Source: an uncultured Parafilimonas sp.
GTDB taxonomy: Bacteria; Bacteroidota; Bacteroidia; Chitinophagales; Chitinophagaceae
Assembly (NCBI GenBank): GCA_903882935.1
Contig: CAIRZB010000059.1
Coordinates: 1 to 64,000, forward strand
Direction: 5' to 3'
DNA: 64,000 nucleotides
The first letter of the stretch is position 1. Every line of letters begins with the position of its first letter. Position numbers and translations under genes: made by a program. Under the pieces are notes generated by a model. It searched no databases and was not told the DNA's origin. It saw only the letters and a list, made by a program, of their open reading frames with translations. Positions 53,024 through 62,264 of the stretch are shown here, in pieces.

Positions 53024-54001
53024 CTATGCTAGGTGATAAATAGTTTTCAATTCATTACAAATCCGCTGCAAGGTGGCTGTTACAGGGGTATAACTAAAGG
53101 CTGGTAGGTATTTTATCAGCTTGGTATTGTCAAAATAAACCTTTGCTTGTGCGGTTTTGGCCGTTTCGCGGGTTAGTAACGGTCGTTTTCCGGTAAAGGC
53201 TGCCTTTAGTGCTTCAATGCGCCAAACCAAGGCTGCCATAAACGGCGTAACCTTTTTATTAGCTGGTTTTTTGCCAAAAAGCTGGGCAATTTCAGTAAAG
53301 AGTTCGTGGTAGCCAATATTTGCGGCGCTTACAATAAATCGTTGTCCGGTTATGGGGCTGTTCATAAGCAATTGCATGGCACAGGCCACATCGGCCACGT
53401 CTACAAACCCTGTAACTCCGTCGGTATACCAAGGAAACTCCTTATACACATTCTTAAACAATGCGCTGGATCCTCCGCCCCAATCACCGGCACCCAGTAT
53501 AATACTTGGGTTTACAATTACGCATTGCAGGCCTTCGCCAACGCCGCGCCATACTTCCATTTCCCCTAAATATTTTGTTTTACCGTATTCGCTGTTGCTG
53601 GTTTCTTCCGTCCAAACCATTGTTTCATTAATCATTTTGTGTTGGCGTAAGCGGCCCAGCGCGGCCACTGAGCTTACATGCACCAGCTTTTCCACACGCG
53701 CAGCCAAACAGGCATTTACCACATTGGCAGTACCTTCCACATTTGTTTTGTGCAATATTTCCTTTTGTTTGGGGTTAAATGAAACCATGCCCGCGCAATG
53801 GTACACCTGCCGCACGTTTTCCATTGCCTCGGCTAATAGGCTTGTATCTAAAATATCCCCCTGTATCCATTGTACCTGGTCGGCCCCTTCCATTTCGGGT
53901 TTTTCAGACCGATATAAAGCCCTTACCTGGTGGTGCTGTTTTACAAGTTGTGTTATTAAATGGGCACCCAATAAACCCGTACCCCCTGTAACAAAAACCA
54001 T
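53024..54001 (-). CDS. NAD-dependent epimerase/dehydratase, SDR superfamily
   Basis: 325 residues of extended SDR type: N-terminal Rossmann VTGGTGLLGAHLITQL, NAD-ribose region near VEGTANVVNACLAA, and the catalytic YGKTK (YxxxK) in SNSEYGKTKYLGEME with the upstream SSVAALG Ser. Similar proteins act on nucleotide sugars, or in dihydroflavonol-type and other ketone reductions, so the substrate is not assigned. The start ATG at 53999-54001 is directly at MVFVTGG. It is followed by the small gene at 52606. Confidence 0.9.
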   Translation of the reverse strand: MVFVTGGTGLLGAHLITQLVKQHHQVRALYRSEKPEMEGADQVQWIQGDILDTSLLAEAMENVRQVYHCAGMVSFNPKQKEILHKTNVEGTANVVNACLAARVEKLVHVSSVAALGRLRQHKMINETMVWTEETSNSEYGKTKYLGEMEVWRGVGEGLQCVIVNPSIILGAGDWGGGSSALFKNVYKEFPWYTDGVTGFVDVADVACAMQLLMNSPITGQRFIVSAANIGYHELFTEIAQLFGKKPANKKVTPFMAALVWRIEALKAAFTGKRPLLTRETAKTAQAKVYFDNTKLIKYLPAFSYTPVTATLQRICNELKTIYHLA

Positions 54002-54251
54002 TCGCTGCTAATTTTATTATTACCTTAACCAAGCGTGGTTGGTTGCTTAACGCTGCCAACTTGCCAATGGCCAATTGTTAAATGTTAATGTATGCCCTTT
54101 GGCGCAGAACCTGCTTTTTTGCCAGTAGGCAACAGTTGCAGGCCCCTAAAAATTATTTTACAAACATACAGCCTTAACAAGATACTTACATGTTATCCAC
54201 CGTTGCCGATAAAAATTACCCGTCAGTTTGAAGGATGCCTATTTTTACAGC

Positions 54252-54890
54252 ATGAGGCAGCTAGAACTATTTGGAATTACGGAAGAAGAACCAAAGCCGG
54301 CACCCGCTCAGGAGCCATTGGCCGTTGCCGTTAAACTGCTGCTCCCCGAAGATATTGGGGCGCCGGCTAAACCTGCCATGCCAGCCATTGCCGAAGAAAA
54401 GGAGGTAATATTTATACCGCTTAATTTATTTTCTGCACTGGAGCAGGACGACCCTGTGCCCCGGCCCCCAAAAAAAGCCGCCAAAATACCCAGCAAACGG
54501 GGCCGAAAATCGTTTAAAGACATAGATGCGGAATTAAACCTGGTGGAAGTACCCGACGATGAGGAACTGTTTAAAAAAATGTATTACCCCATTAGCGAAG
54601 TGGCAAAGTGGTTTAACGTAAACACAAGCCTGGTGCGTTTTTGGGAGAATGAGTTTGACATATTAAAACCCCGCAAAAACCGAAAAGGCGACAGGCTGTT
54701 TAGGCCCGAAGACATAAAAAACCTACAGGTTATACACTACCTGCTAAGGCAGCGCAAGTTTTCAATTGAAGGGGCCAAAAAATATTTAAAACAAAACAAA
54801 AGTAAGGCCGAGGTTAACATACAACTTATACAGTCTTTAACAAGATTTAGATCTTTTCTATTAGAAATGAAAGCTAACTTAGGCGCATGA
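54252..54890 (+). CDS. MerR-type transcriptional regulator
   Basis: 212 residues from ATG 54252 (an in-frame TTG at 54228 is a weaker start). The first ~105 residues are low-complexity and Pro/Glu-rich, with APAKPAMPA and an RPPKKAAKIPSKRGRKSF basic stretch. The C-terminal half has the MerR winged helix: YYPISEVAKWFNVNTSLVRFWENEF and ILKPRKNRKGDRLFRPEDIKNLQ (in two parts), and a coiled helix. Without a ligand-binding domain, it is a DNA-binding adaptor type seen in Bacteroidota. It overlaps the next gene by 4 bp (ATGA), suggesting joint translation. Confidence 0.88.
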   Translation: MRQLELFGITEEEPKPAPAQEPLAVAVKLLLPEDIGAPAKPAMPAIAEEKEVIFIPLNLFSALEQDDPVPRPPKKAAKIPSKRGRKSFKDIDAELNLVEVPDDEELFKKMYYPISEVAKWFNVNTSLVRFWENEFDILKPRKNRKGDRLFRPEDIKNLQVIHYLLRQRKFSIEGAKKYLKQNKSKAEVNIQLIQSLTRFRSFLLEMKANLGA

Positions 54891-55423
54891 AACGAACCCT
54901 TATTGCTGGTATGCTAACCTTGGGTGCATGGTCGTGCACGGTTAAAAAAATGGCATTGGCCGTACCACCGGTACACGCATTTGAAACCAGCTACGACCGT
55001 GGCAAAGTGTTAAAAGGCTTGGTTACGCGGCAGGATATTGAAAGCGATACGGCCTTTACATGGTTTAAACAAAACATGCAATTAGGCACCGCAAATGCCC
55101 AAGCCATAGATGCATTTAAGAAAAACGGCGCAAAATTTCAGGTGGTGGTGTTTTTTGGCACTTGGTGCGAGGACTCGCAAAACCTGCTGCCTGTATTTTA
55201 CCGGCTGGCCGACAAAAGCGGCTACCCCCTTGAAAACATTACCCTTATAGCCGTAGACAGGGCTAAAGCCACGTTAGATAACCTGCACAAGGCTTTTAAT
55301 ATAACCAACGTGCCCACATTTATTGTTATGAGGGATGGCAAAGAGGTGGCCCGGGTAGTGGAATACGGCAAGTACGGGGAAATAGATAAGGAGCTGGGCG
55401 AAATTGCCGCCGGTATTCAATAA
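54887..55423 (+). CDS. Thioredoxin-like lipoprotein with CxxS motif
   Basis: 178 residues. Signal with lipobox-like GAWSC, then a thioredoxin fold with VVVFFGTWCEDSQNLLPVFYRL (WC-x2-S; the second Cys is Ser), TLIAVDRAKAT and NVPTFIVMRDGKEV carrying the cis-Pro (VPTF). The start overlaps the MerR stop by 4 bp. Like the gene at 51597 it has a single active-site Cys. It may act in periplasmic redox or as a chaperone-like thioredoxin; no partner is evident. Confidence 0.85.
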   Translation: MKRTLIAGMLTLGAWSCTVKKMALAVPPVHAFETSYDRGKVLKGLVTRQDIESDTAFTWFKQNMQLGTANAQAIDAFKKNGAKFQVVVFFGTWCEDSQNLLPVFYRLADKSGYPLENITLIAVDRAKATLDNLHKAFNITNVPTFIVMRDGKEVARVVEYGKYGEIDKELGEIAAGIQ

Positions 55424-55564
55424 CACCTTTGTTGCCATTGAAATTACTGGCTGGCATTCCAAATTACAAAAGAACTATCGCGGAAACTGATAAGCATTTT
55501 TGGTGTACGCGCAAGGCTTACCAAAAATGCTTTTTCTCAAATATATAATACGTAAAAATTTCTG

Positions 55565-56398
55565 TTATTTCTGTTGGTTGGCAAGCGGGTTAATACCTGC
55601 AAAATTACTGTTGCCTGGTGCAGCGGTTGTTTGGGTTTGCAACAACGACATTACTGGCCAATCAAAATGGGCGTTTAATATCCTGGATGCCCTTGTGTAC
55701 AAATAGTCAGGGCTGTAAATAAAAAAGCAACTGCCATCCTTAATATTGTCAATAATTTCTTCGTGCTCACCAAAAGGCACTGCGGGGCAGCCAAAGCTGC
55801 GGCCAATCTTGCCTTCATCGGCCCGGTAGCCGTTTACATAAAAACTACCGTGTAAAACAATGTTTCTTGCCCGTACATGGTCGTTAATACCGGTTTCCAT
55901 ACCGTCAAAATGCATACTGTAACCAGCTCTGCCACGGTACGTTTCTCCAGTTACCATAAACCCAAGGGAACTTTTGTGGGAGTTGTTGCTGTTAGAAAAA
56001 CTGCTGGCATATTCCTTGCCTGAGTTTTTACCGTGCGAAACATAGGTGTTAAACAATATTTGGCCATTAACCATATCAATCACGTACAAACGCTTGCTGT
56101 TGCTAAGCTGGCTGTAATCGCAAATCGTTAAAATATCTGGGCGTTGCAATTTGTTTTGGCTCAACAGGTATTGGTAACCCTTGCAAGCATAGTAAAAAAC
56201 GTCGTGCTGTAGGCCAAAGGAATCCAAATGCATTTTGTTGTACATGGAATCAACCCAACCCATTACCATGGACGACTCATCAGACGAAAGCAAGGACCGG
56301 AATTTTTTGCCATCGGTAAATTTTGCGCGCATTGGGCGCGCGGATATTGATGTAGCCACACACAGGCAAGCAATACACAAAACCATTAATTTTTTCAT
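55565..56398 (-). CDS. L,D-transpeptidase catalytic-domain family protein
   Basis: 277 residues from ATG 56396-56398, which gives the signal peptide (MKKLMVLCIACLCVATSISA); the in-frame upstream Met adds a second hydrophobic stretch and is unlikely. The YkuD_2-type domain covers about 90-250 with RARNIVLHGSFYVNG and the active-site region GRSFGCPAVP (SxGCxAV with the catalytic Cys). Such proteins act in periplasmic or surface peptidoglycan cross-linking or Lpp attachment. Monocistronic. Confidence 0.88.
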   Translation of the reverse strand: MKKLMVLCIACLCVATSISARPMRAKFTDGKKFRSLLSSDESSMVMGWVDSMYNKMHLDSFGLQHDVFYYACKGYQYLLSQNKLQRPDILTICDYSQLSNSKRLYVIDMVNGQILFNTYVSHGKNSGKEYASSFSNSNNSHKSSLGFMVTGETYRGRAGYSMHFDGMETGINDHVRARNIVLHGSFYVNGYRADEGKIGRSFGCPAVPFGEHEEIIDNIKDGSCFFIYSPDYLYTRASRILNAHFDWPVMSLLQTQTTAAPGNSNFAGINPLANQQK

Positions 56399-57540
56399 CA
56401 AATATCTTTTATACAGAAGTGATAGATTAATTATACGTATTAGAAAAAGTTTTATTGTGAGTAACAAATATATATTTTTCTTTTTTTAACGAACATATTG
56501 CCAGCAAAATTTAAGCCGCTTTGGTGTTTATTTTAGCACATTTTAATAGAACAGTCGGTTGTTAAAATAAAATCTCAGCCTAATAGCAAATAAAAAACCA
56601 TAATATATTTTAAAACAGTTATTTACATATTAAAAAACAAGCTGAAACAAAAATGGCGAACACATGGATACTGCTTGTTAAAAAATTGTTATGGCGGGCA
56701 AAAAGAGGGCTGGCTAAATATGCTGGGCAAGCTTAGCGTTGTTTTTAACCGGCTAATTATTTACAACCAAGGGGGTAGATTATCCAGCATCAATATGTAA
56801 ATTTTGCCCGCGGGGGAATTCTTATAATTGGGCAGTAAGGGCAAAACCTAGTTAGGGGCAAAAAAAAGCAGGTGGTTGAAACCACCCGCGACACATGAGA
56901 AAAATGAGAAAAAGTTTACTATAATAAAGTATACGGTATAAAAGTAAATAGGTTGTAAACCCGTTGCAAAAATAATGCCCGTTACGTTAATAAATTATTT
57001 AAATACAATGAACAAAGGATTAAATTATTTGCTGAAAGGTTGAGGTTCACATATGGAGACACTAAAAAAGTATTCAGGCAATGCAATCGTCATCTTTCAA
57101 CGATGCAATTTATAAATATTTTCAATATACTAACATGTAATCTACATTTTTACGGCAAATGGGTAATTTTTTCGGGGAAATATTAAATAATAATACCCAG
57201 AGGCTAACTGCCGTTTTTTTGGGTGTTGAATGTTGGGCAAATAAGTGGATAAGTACCCATAAACTGGGCCTGCCACACAGGCAGCTGCGCAGCTGTTACG
57301 TTTAATTGCCAACATTTTAAAAGCCAACCTTAGCCCCCAGCAGGCACTTGGGTAAGCAAAAGCATTTGCGTACATTTTTTTCGCCGTTTATTATCAACAA
57401 ATGCCTTTTAGCGGTAAAAGGCCAGATGGCTCATTCGTTGTTTGCGGCAACGCGCAAAAAATGTACTCGCCAAAATAATCATTATCAGTTACCCATTACA
57501 TTTGTTGCATCTCTTGCATTATTTATACGACAACCGCCAA
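56399..57540. other. Long gene-poor stretch, 1142 bases
   Basis: AT-rich, without a well-supported ORF. It holds the candidate sRNA at 56860-56961 and a 27-codon ORF at 56653-56736 (cationic, amphipathic MANTWILLVKKLLWRAKRG.., no start signals). A 77-codon frame on the minus strand at 57142-57375 has low coding quality. The 3' half leads to the glucanase start at 57541. Confidence 0.5.
56860..56961 (-). ncRNA. Candidate ~100-nt small RNA with own promoter and terminator
   Basis: On the minus strand a perfect -7 box TATTTTTG (56967-56974) lies about 6 nt before the predicted 5' end near 56961. The 3' end is the hairpin GGTGGTT/AACCACC (56871-56877 with 56880-56886), 2-nt loop, followed by TGC and eight Ts (56860-56867). 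The 5' region can pair GTTTAC with GTAAAC (56955-56960 with 56914-56919), followed by an unpaired pyrimidine-rich stretch with two TTTTTCTCAT copies. No ORF. No -33 TTTG is seen, and the family is not recognised. Confidence 0.4.
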
Positions 57541-58950
57541 ATGAAAATTATTTTACCAGTATGCCTTTTAATATGTGCCGGTGCGCTTGCCCAAAACAAG
57601 CACGCTGCCGCCACCACCCCAGCCGGACCCTACGACATAGCACCGGTGGGAATTATTAAAAACCTTACCGACTCAGCCTTGTTGGATGTTGTGCAACGCC
57701 AAACCTTCCGCTATTTTTGGCATTACGCCCACCCGGTAAGTGGGTTGGCCCGTGAGCGCGACAATACCGTTAGGGGTGACTATTACTGGGATTATATTAA
57801 CGAGGCTTATAACGAACCTAATTTTAGCAAAGGCACCTACGGCCCGGAAGCTTGTGCCATTGGCGGCTCGGGCTTTGGGGTGCTGGCAACCATTGTTGCC
57901 GTTAACCGTGGTTGGGTTGGCCGAGACACGGCGGTTAAAAGGTTGGTTAAAATGGTTGATTTTTTAAACAAGGCAGACAGCTACCACGGTATTTTTCCGC
58001 ATTTTATGGATGGGGCTACTGGAAAAACTATTCCTTTTGGCAAACTGGACGATGGTGCAGATATTGTAGAAACATCGTACATGCTGATGGGGCTGCTGTG
58101 CGCCAGGGCATATTTTAACAATGAAACCCCAATTGAAAAATACCTGCGCAACCGTATTACCACCGTTTGGGATGCTGCCAACTGGAACTGGCATACCAAT
58201 GGCGGCAACACCTTGCTATACTGGCATTGGAGCCCGTGGAACAGTTTTGACATGAACTTTCCGGTAAGGGGCTGGAACGAATGCCTGATTACTTTTGTAA
58301 TGGCAGCCTCCTCCAAATGGCATCCCATTTCGGCAGAGGTGTACAACTATAGCTGGAAGAAAACAGATGTATTCATAAACGGCAAAACCTATTTTGGTAT
58401 TAAATGCCCTTTGGGCTTTGAGTATGGCGGCCCGTTGTTTTTTTCCCAATATACCTTTCAAGGCCTTAACCCACATGGCTTAAAGGATTCTGCAATTGAT
58501 TATTGGCAGCAGAACCTAAACCACACCCTTATTAACAGGGCCTGGTGTTTGGCAAACCCGCTGCATTATATAGGCTACGGCGAAAATTGTTGGGGCCTTA
58601 CCGCAGGCGACAGTTACAAGGGCTATGTAGCCCATTGCCCGCAGGAAGACTCTGGGGTTATACAGCCAACGGCAGCACTATCAGCTTTCCCTTACACCCC
58701 GCAATATTCCATGCAGGCCCTTAGGCATTTTTATTACGACCTGGGCGATAAACTATGGGGGCCCTACGGTTTTGCCGACGGCTTTAGCGAAACAAAAAAC
58801 TGGTACGCCAAAACCCATTTGGCCATAGACCAAGGGCCAATTGTGGTAATGATTGAAAACTACCGCAGCGGGTTGATATGGAATTTGTTTATGAACATAC
58901 CCGAGATACAAACAGGCCTTGCACGGCTTGGCTTTACCGTTGTTAAATGA
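57541..58950 (+). CDS. GH144-like exported glucanase (glucoamylase-family domain)
   Basis: 469 residues from ATG 57541 (clean signal MKIILPVCLLICAGALAQ). The protein has the (alpha/alpha)6 layout of the glucoamylase-family domain (PF10091), with RYFWHYAHPVSGLARERD near the start, EACAIGGSGFGVLATIVAVNRGW, ETSYMLMGLLCARAYF and GENCWGLTAGDSYKGY. GH144 was established on endo-beta-1,2-glucanases including one from Chitinophaga pinensis, so beta-1,2-glucan is the likeliest substrate. Catalytic acids are not assigned. No SusCD nearby. No clear promoter box; the next gene is on the opposite strand. Confidence 0.85.
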   Translation: MKIILPVCLLICAGALAQNKHAAATTPAGPYDIAPVGIIKNLTDSALLDVVQRQTFRYFWHYAHPVSGLARERDNTVRGDYYWDYINEAYNEPNFSKGTYGPEACAIGGSGFGVLATIVAVNRGWVGRDTAVKRLVKMVDFLNKADSYHGIFPHFMDGATGKTIPFGKLDDGADIVETSYMLMGLLCARAYFNNETPIEKYLRNRITTVWDAANWNWHTNGGNTLLYWHWSPWNSFDMNFPVRGWNECLITFVMAASSKWHPISAEVYNYSWKKTDVFINGKTYFGIKCPLGFEYGGPLFFSQYTFQGLNPHGLKDSAIDYWQQNLNHTLINRAWCLANPLHYIGYGENCWGLTAGDSYKGYVAHCPQEDSGVIQPTAALSAFPYTPQYSMQALRHFYYDLGDKLWGPYGFADGFSETKNWYAKTHLAIDQGPIVVMIENYRSGLIWNLFMNIPEIQTGLARLGFTVVK

Positions 58951-58958
58951 GGCAAGCC

Positions 58959-60131
58959 CTATTTGTCGCTAACCTCCACAATTAGAAACTTAAGGTAATT
59001 GGTATTTTCCATCCCCCAAATTATCGGGTGGTCGCTTGCTTGGGCCTTAAAGGTTACCTGCCTTATTTTTTTGCGGGCATCTTTGGCCGCGGCCTCTATG
59101 GTTTCTAAAAACAGGCCGGGCGATACAAGGTTGGTACAGCTGCTGGTAACCAAAAAACCGCCGTTCTTTATCAGCTTCATACCGCGCAGGTTTATTTCTT
59201 TATAACCGGTAACCGCTTTGTTTATGTTTTCGCGGCTTTTGGTAAACGCTGGTGGGTCAAGCATAACCATATCGTATTGGCGGCCATCCTTTGCCCAACT
59301 TTTTAACACATCAAACGCGTTAACGGCCTCAAAACGGCAAATTTTGTCCAGCCCGTTTAATGCGGCATTTTTATTGGCTTGTTCAACCGCGTTTTCCGAT
59401 ATGTCTATGCCCAGCACGCTCTTTGCCCCGTAATGGGCCGCATGTATTTCAAATGTGCCGGTATAAGTAAAAGCACCCAACACGTCAGCACCTTTGGCAA
59501 TGTGCTCAATGGCGCGGCGGTTGTCCTGCTGGTCTAAAAAATAACCGGTTTTTTGGCCGTTTTTTACATCCACATAAAACTGCAGGCCGTTTTCGCGTAT
59601 GGTTATGGTAGTATCAAAAGGCTGCGATAAAAAGCCCTTTTGTTGCTGCAGCCCTTCCAGCTCCCGCACGGGTACATCGTTGCGCTCGTAAATGCCCTTG
59701 GGGTTAAATATGGTTTCCAAGGCCTTTACAATAGCAGGCTTCCAGGCATCCATCCCTAGCGACAGGGTTTGTAACACAAAATAGTCGTTAAACTTATCTA
59801 TAATCAACGCGGGCAGGTAGTCGGCCTCCCCAAATACCAGGCGGCAGTTTTCGGTATAGCCTGTTTTTTGGCGGTATTGCCAAGCCTCTTGTATACGGTT
59901 TAAAAAAAAGGTGTCGTTAATCTCTTCTTTTTTGCGGGTAAGCAGCCGCACCGTAATTTGGCTTTTGGTGTTTACATACCCTTTACCCGCAAATGACCCG
60001 TCTGCGTAAAAAACGTCCGCAATGCCGCCTTCGGTTACTTGGCCGGTTATTTTATCAATTTCGTTGTTAAATATCCATGGGTGGCCGTTGGCAATGCGCA
60101 GTGCTATTTTTTTATTCAGGTAAACATTCAT
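58959..60131 (-). CDS. Class I SAM-dependent rRNA (cytosine-5) methyltransferase, RlmI-like
   Basis: 390 residues from the ATG at 60129-60131: a PUA domain at the N-terminus (IALRIANGHPWIFNNEI, GGIADVFYADGSFAGKGYVN), the EEHUD-type middle domain (residues ~75-200), and the methyltransferase with VLGAFTYTGTFEIHAAHYGAKSVLGIDIS, DMVMLDPPAFTKS and the cysteine in TSSCTNLV. RlmI methylates 23S rRNA C1962 in E. coli; the exact site in this organism is not proven. The promoter is canonical (60136-60167) and 4 nt from the start. Confidence 0.93.
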   Translation of the reverse strand: MNVYLNKKIALRIANGHPWIFNNEIDKITGQVTEGGIADVFYADGSFAGKGYVNTKSQITVRLLTRKKEEINDTFFLNRIQEAWQYRQKTGYTENCRLVFGEADYLPALIIDKFNDYFVLQTLSLGMDAWKPAIVKALETIFNPKGIYERNDVPVRELEGLQQQKGFLSQPFDTTITIRENGLQFYVDVKNGQKTGYFLDQQDNRRAIEHIAKGADVLGAFTYTGTFEIHAAHYGAKSVLGIDISENAVEQANKNAALNGLDKICRFEAVNAFDVLKSWAKDGRQYDMVMLDPPAFTKSRENINKAVTGYKEINLRGMKLIKNGGFLVTSSCTNLVSPGLFLETIEAAAKDARKKIRQVTFKAQASDHPIIWGMENTNYLKFLIVEVSDK

Positions 60132-60135
60132 CCTG

Positions 60136-60167
60136 CAAATATACCGTGGCTTGGCAAAGGCATCAAA
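60136..60167 (-). promoter_or_regulatory. Canonical promoter of the RlmI-like gene, 4 nt from the start codon
   Basis: Minus strand: TTTG (60164-60167), 20-nt spacer, TATATTTG (60136-60143), CAGG, ATG (60131). Both promoter elements are at consensus and the ATG is where transcription should begin. Confidence 0.8.
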
Positions 60168-60236
60168 CTGCCAATTTTTCCCATTATCTTGCCTTGGCAA
60201 ATTTTTTGAGCAATGTAAGGGCTAACTACAAATACT

Positions 60237-60809
60237 ATGGAACAAAAAGAATTTGACAATAAGGGTGAAGAAAATACGGCGGATTTGTCTGATATGGCTT
60301 TTAGCACTGACGAAAATGCAGCAGGTACCAGTTTTTTAGAGGGCAATTTGGCCGATGAAGGCGAAATTGAAAAACTGAAGGAAGAAATTGCAGAGCAGAA
60401 AGACAAATATCTGCGCTTGCTGGCTGAATTTGACAATTTTAGGCGCCGCACGGCCAAGGAAAACCTTGAGCTAAGACAAACCGCCGCCCGTGATGTGATT
60501 ACCAGCTTGCTGGATGTGCTTGACGACTGCGAACGTGCCGAGCGGCAAATACAAAAAACCGATGATGCCGCCCAAATACGCGAAGGCGTTACACTGGTTT
60601 TTGACAAGCTGCGCAAAACCATGCTGGCCAAAGGGGTTAAGCCCATGGAAAGCATTAACCAGCCGTTTGATGTGGAGAAGCATGAGGCGATTACCGAAAT
60701 AACCGCCCCCAACGACAAAATGAAAGGCAAAGTGTTGGACGAAGTACAAAAGGGTTACTATCTTAACGATAAATTGATACGTTTTGCCAAAGTGGTAGTA
60801 GGCAAGTAA
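60237..60809 (+). CDS. grpE: Nucleotide exchange factor GrpE
   Basis: Exchanges ADP for ATP on DnaK in the heat-shock chaperone cycle. 190 residues: a disordered acidic N-terminus (1-45), the long dimer helix (KEEIAEQKDKYLRLLAEFDNFRRR in parts, with LAEFDNFRRR signature), and the C-terminal beta-wing ending EVQKGYYLNDKLIRFAKVVV. dnaJ follows after 112 bp on the same strand, the usual order in Bacteroidota; dnaK is elsewhere. No CIRCE-like operator was seen. Confidence 0.97.
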   Translation: MEQKEFDNKGEENTADLSDMAFSTDENAAGTSFLEGNLADEGEIEKLKEEIAEQKDKYLRLLAEFDNFRRRTAKENLELRQTAARDVITSLLDVLDDCERAERQIQKTDDAAQIREGVTLVFDKLRKTMLAKGVKPMESINQPFDVEKHEAITEITAPNDKMKGKVLDEVQKGYYLNDKLIRFAKVVVGK

Positions 60810-60828
60810 GAATAGCAGTACCCTCGCT

Positions 60829-60897
60829 TCATCCCCCCTTTAGGGGGTGGAAGGTTAATTATTTAAAATGTAGAACACCCCCGGGGAGGGTGTATAA
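60829..60897. repeat. Two GC-rich palindromes between grpE and dnaJ
   Basis: CCCCCCTTTAGGGGG (60833-60847) is an inverted copy of the CCCCTAAAGGGG element at 46343 and 45549. ACACCCCCGGGGAGGGTGT (60875-60893) is a second, different palindrome (ACACCC/GGGTGT arms). Either may act as a processing or attenuation signal between the two co-oriented genes. Confidence 0.6.
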
Positions 60898-60921
60898 AAT
60901 TTTTCCCCTTTTAGGCCTGGT

Positions 60922-62082
60922 ATGAAAAGAGATTATTACGAAATATTAGGCGTAGCCAAATCCGCTTCAGCCGACGAAATTAAGAAGGCCTACCGCAAGG
61001 TTGCCATGCAGTTTCACCCAGACCGCAACCCAGGCGACAAGGCCGCCGAGGATAAATTTAAAGAGGCCGCCGAAGCATACGAAGTGCTTAGCGACACAGA
61101 CAAACGTGCAAAATACGACCGCTTTGGGCACCAGGCATTTGCACCCGGCACCGGCGGCTTTAGCGGCGGCAGTGGTAATATGGATGATATATTCAGCCAG
61201 TTTGGTGATATTTTTGGCGATGACGTGTTTGGCAGCTTTTTTGGCGGCAGCGGCGGCAGGCGTGGTGGCGGTGCGGGCAGGGCCCGTGGCGTACGCGGCA
61301 GCAACCTGCGTGTTAAAATGAAGCTTACCTACGAGGAAATTGCGAAAGGCGTTACCAAAAACATAAAAGTAAAAAAATACGTAGGCTGTAATACCTGCGG
61401 CGGCAGCGGGGCAAAAGATAAGGGCAGCATACAAACCTGCCAAACCTGCGGCGGCAGCGGCCAGGTTAGAAAAGTTACCAACACGTTTTTGGGCCAAATG
61501 CAAACCGTAACCACTTGCCCAACCTGCAATGGCGAGGGTACCACGGTAACCGCCAAATGCGGCAACTGTAAAGGCGAAGGCCGGGTATTTGGCGAAGAAA
61601 CGGTGAGCGTTGATATACCGGCAGGCGTGGGCGAAGGCATGCAGCTAAGCCTTAGCGGCAAAGGCAACATGGGCGAACGGGGCGGTGCGCCGGGCGATTT
61701 AATTATATTGGTAGAAGAGGAGCCGCATAAAGAATTGCAGCGCGAAGGGCTTAATGTGGCGTTTGAACTGCACCTCACTTTTTCTGATGTAACGTTTGGT
61801 ACCACTGTTGAAGTACCCACTATTGACGGCAGGGCCAAAATTAAGGTGCCCCCCGGCACGCAAAGCGGTAAAATATTTAGGTTGAAAGGCAAGGGCTTTC
61901 CGGAAGTGAACGGCTACCAAAGGGGCGACCAGTTGATACACGTAAGTGCATGGACCCCGCAGAACCTTACTGATGATGAGAAACTGATGTTGGAGAAGCT
62001 GGCCAATAGCCCCAACTTTAAACCACAGCCTACTAAAGGTGATAAAAGCTTTTTTGATAAGGTGAAAGAGGCATTTTCGTAG
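60922..62082 (+). CDS. dnaJ: Chaperone protein DnaJ
   Basis: Type-I Hsp40 that delivers substrates to DnaK. 386 residues in standard order: J domain with the HPD triad in [10 protein letters not shown] (about 33-35), a Gly/Phe-rich region (75-130, [12 protein letters not shown]), four CxxCxGxG zinc repeats (starting [32 protein letters not shown] at about 155-220) and the C-terminal substrate-binding and dimer domains. Co-oriented with grpE, with two palindromes in the gap. Strong terminator at 62113-62148. Confidence 0.98.
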   Translation: MKRDYYEILGVAKSASADEIKKAYRKVAMQFHPDRNPGDKAAEDKFKEAAEAYEVLSDTDKRAKYDRFGHQAFAPGTGGFSGGSGNMDDIFSQFGDIFGDDVFGSFFGGSGGRRGGGAGRARGVRGSNLRVKMKLTYEEIAKGVTKNIKVKKYVGCNTCGGSGAKDKGSIQTCQTCGGSGQVRKVTNTFLGQMQTVTTCPTCNGEGTTVTAKCGNCKGEGRVFGEETVSVDIPAGVGEGMQLSLSGKGNMGERGGAPGDLIILVEEEPHKELQREGLNVAFELHLTFSDVTFGTTVEVPTIDGRAKIKVPPGTQSGKIFRLKGKGFPEVNGYQRGDQLIHVSAWTPQNLTDDEKLMLEKLANSPNFKPQPTKGDKSFFDKVKEAFS

Positions 62083-62112
62083 CCTTTGGCAACACCGTTA
62101 AAAAAAGTTAGG

Positions 62113-62148
62113 CCGGCGAAGGGTAATTTACCTTTCGCCGGTTTTTTT
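62113..62148 (+). terminator. Terminator of dnaJ
   Basis: CCGGCGAA/TTCGCCGG stem (62113-62120 with 62134-62141), an inner GGT/ACC pair in the loop, then TTTTTTT. Confidence 0.88.
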
Positions 62149-62264
62149 ATTAAGTAACTTTTTAATGGCTATTACCAAGCGACATGTATTTTACATAATA
62201 CCGCGGCTTTTTGTACAGCTGCCGCCTTTTAGTAGTGCTGGCTGTTTGTGTTTTAAAAACTGCG

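Noticed and set aside
57142-57375. 77-codon minus-strand frame in the gene desert
   Set aside because: No promoter, erratic composition, and no terminator fitting its end.
60809-60922. Heat-shock operator (CIRCE-type) near grpE-dnaJ
   Set aside because: No TTAGCACTC-N9-GAGTGCTAA inverted repeat; the palindromes there are GC-rich dispersed repeats.
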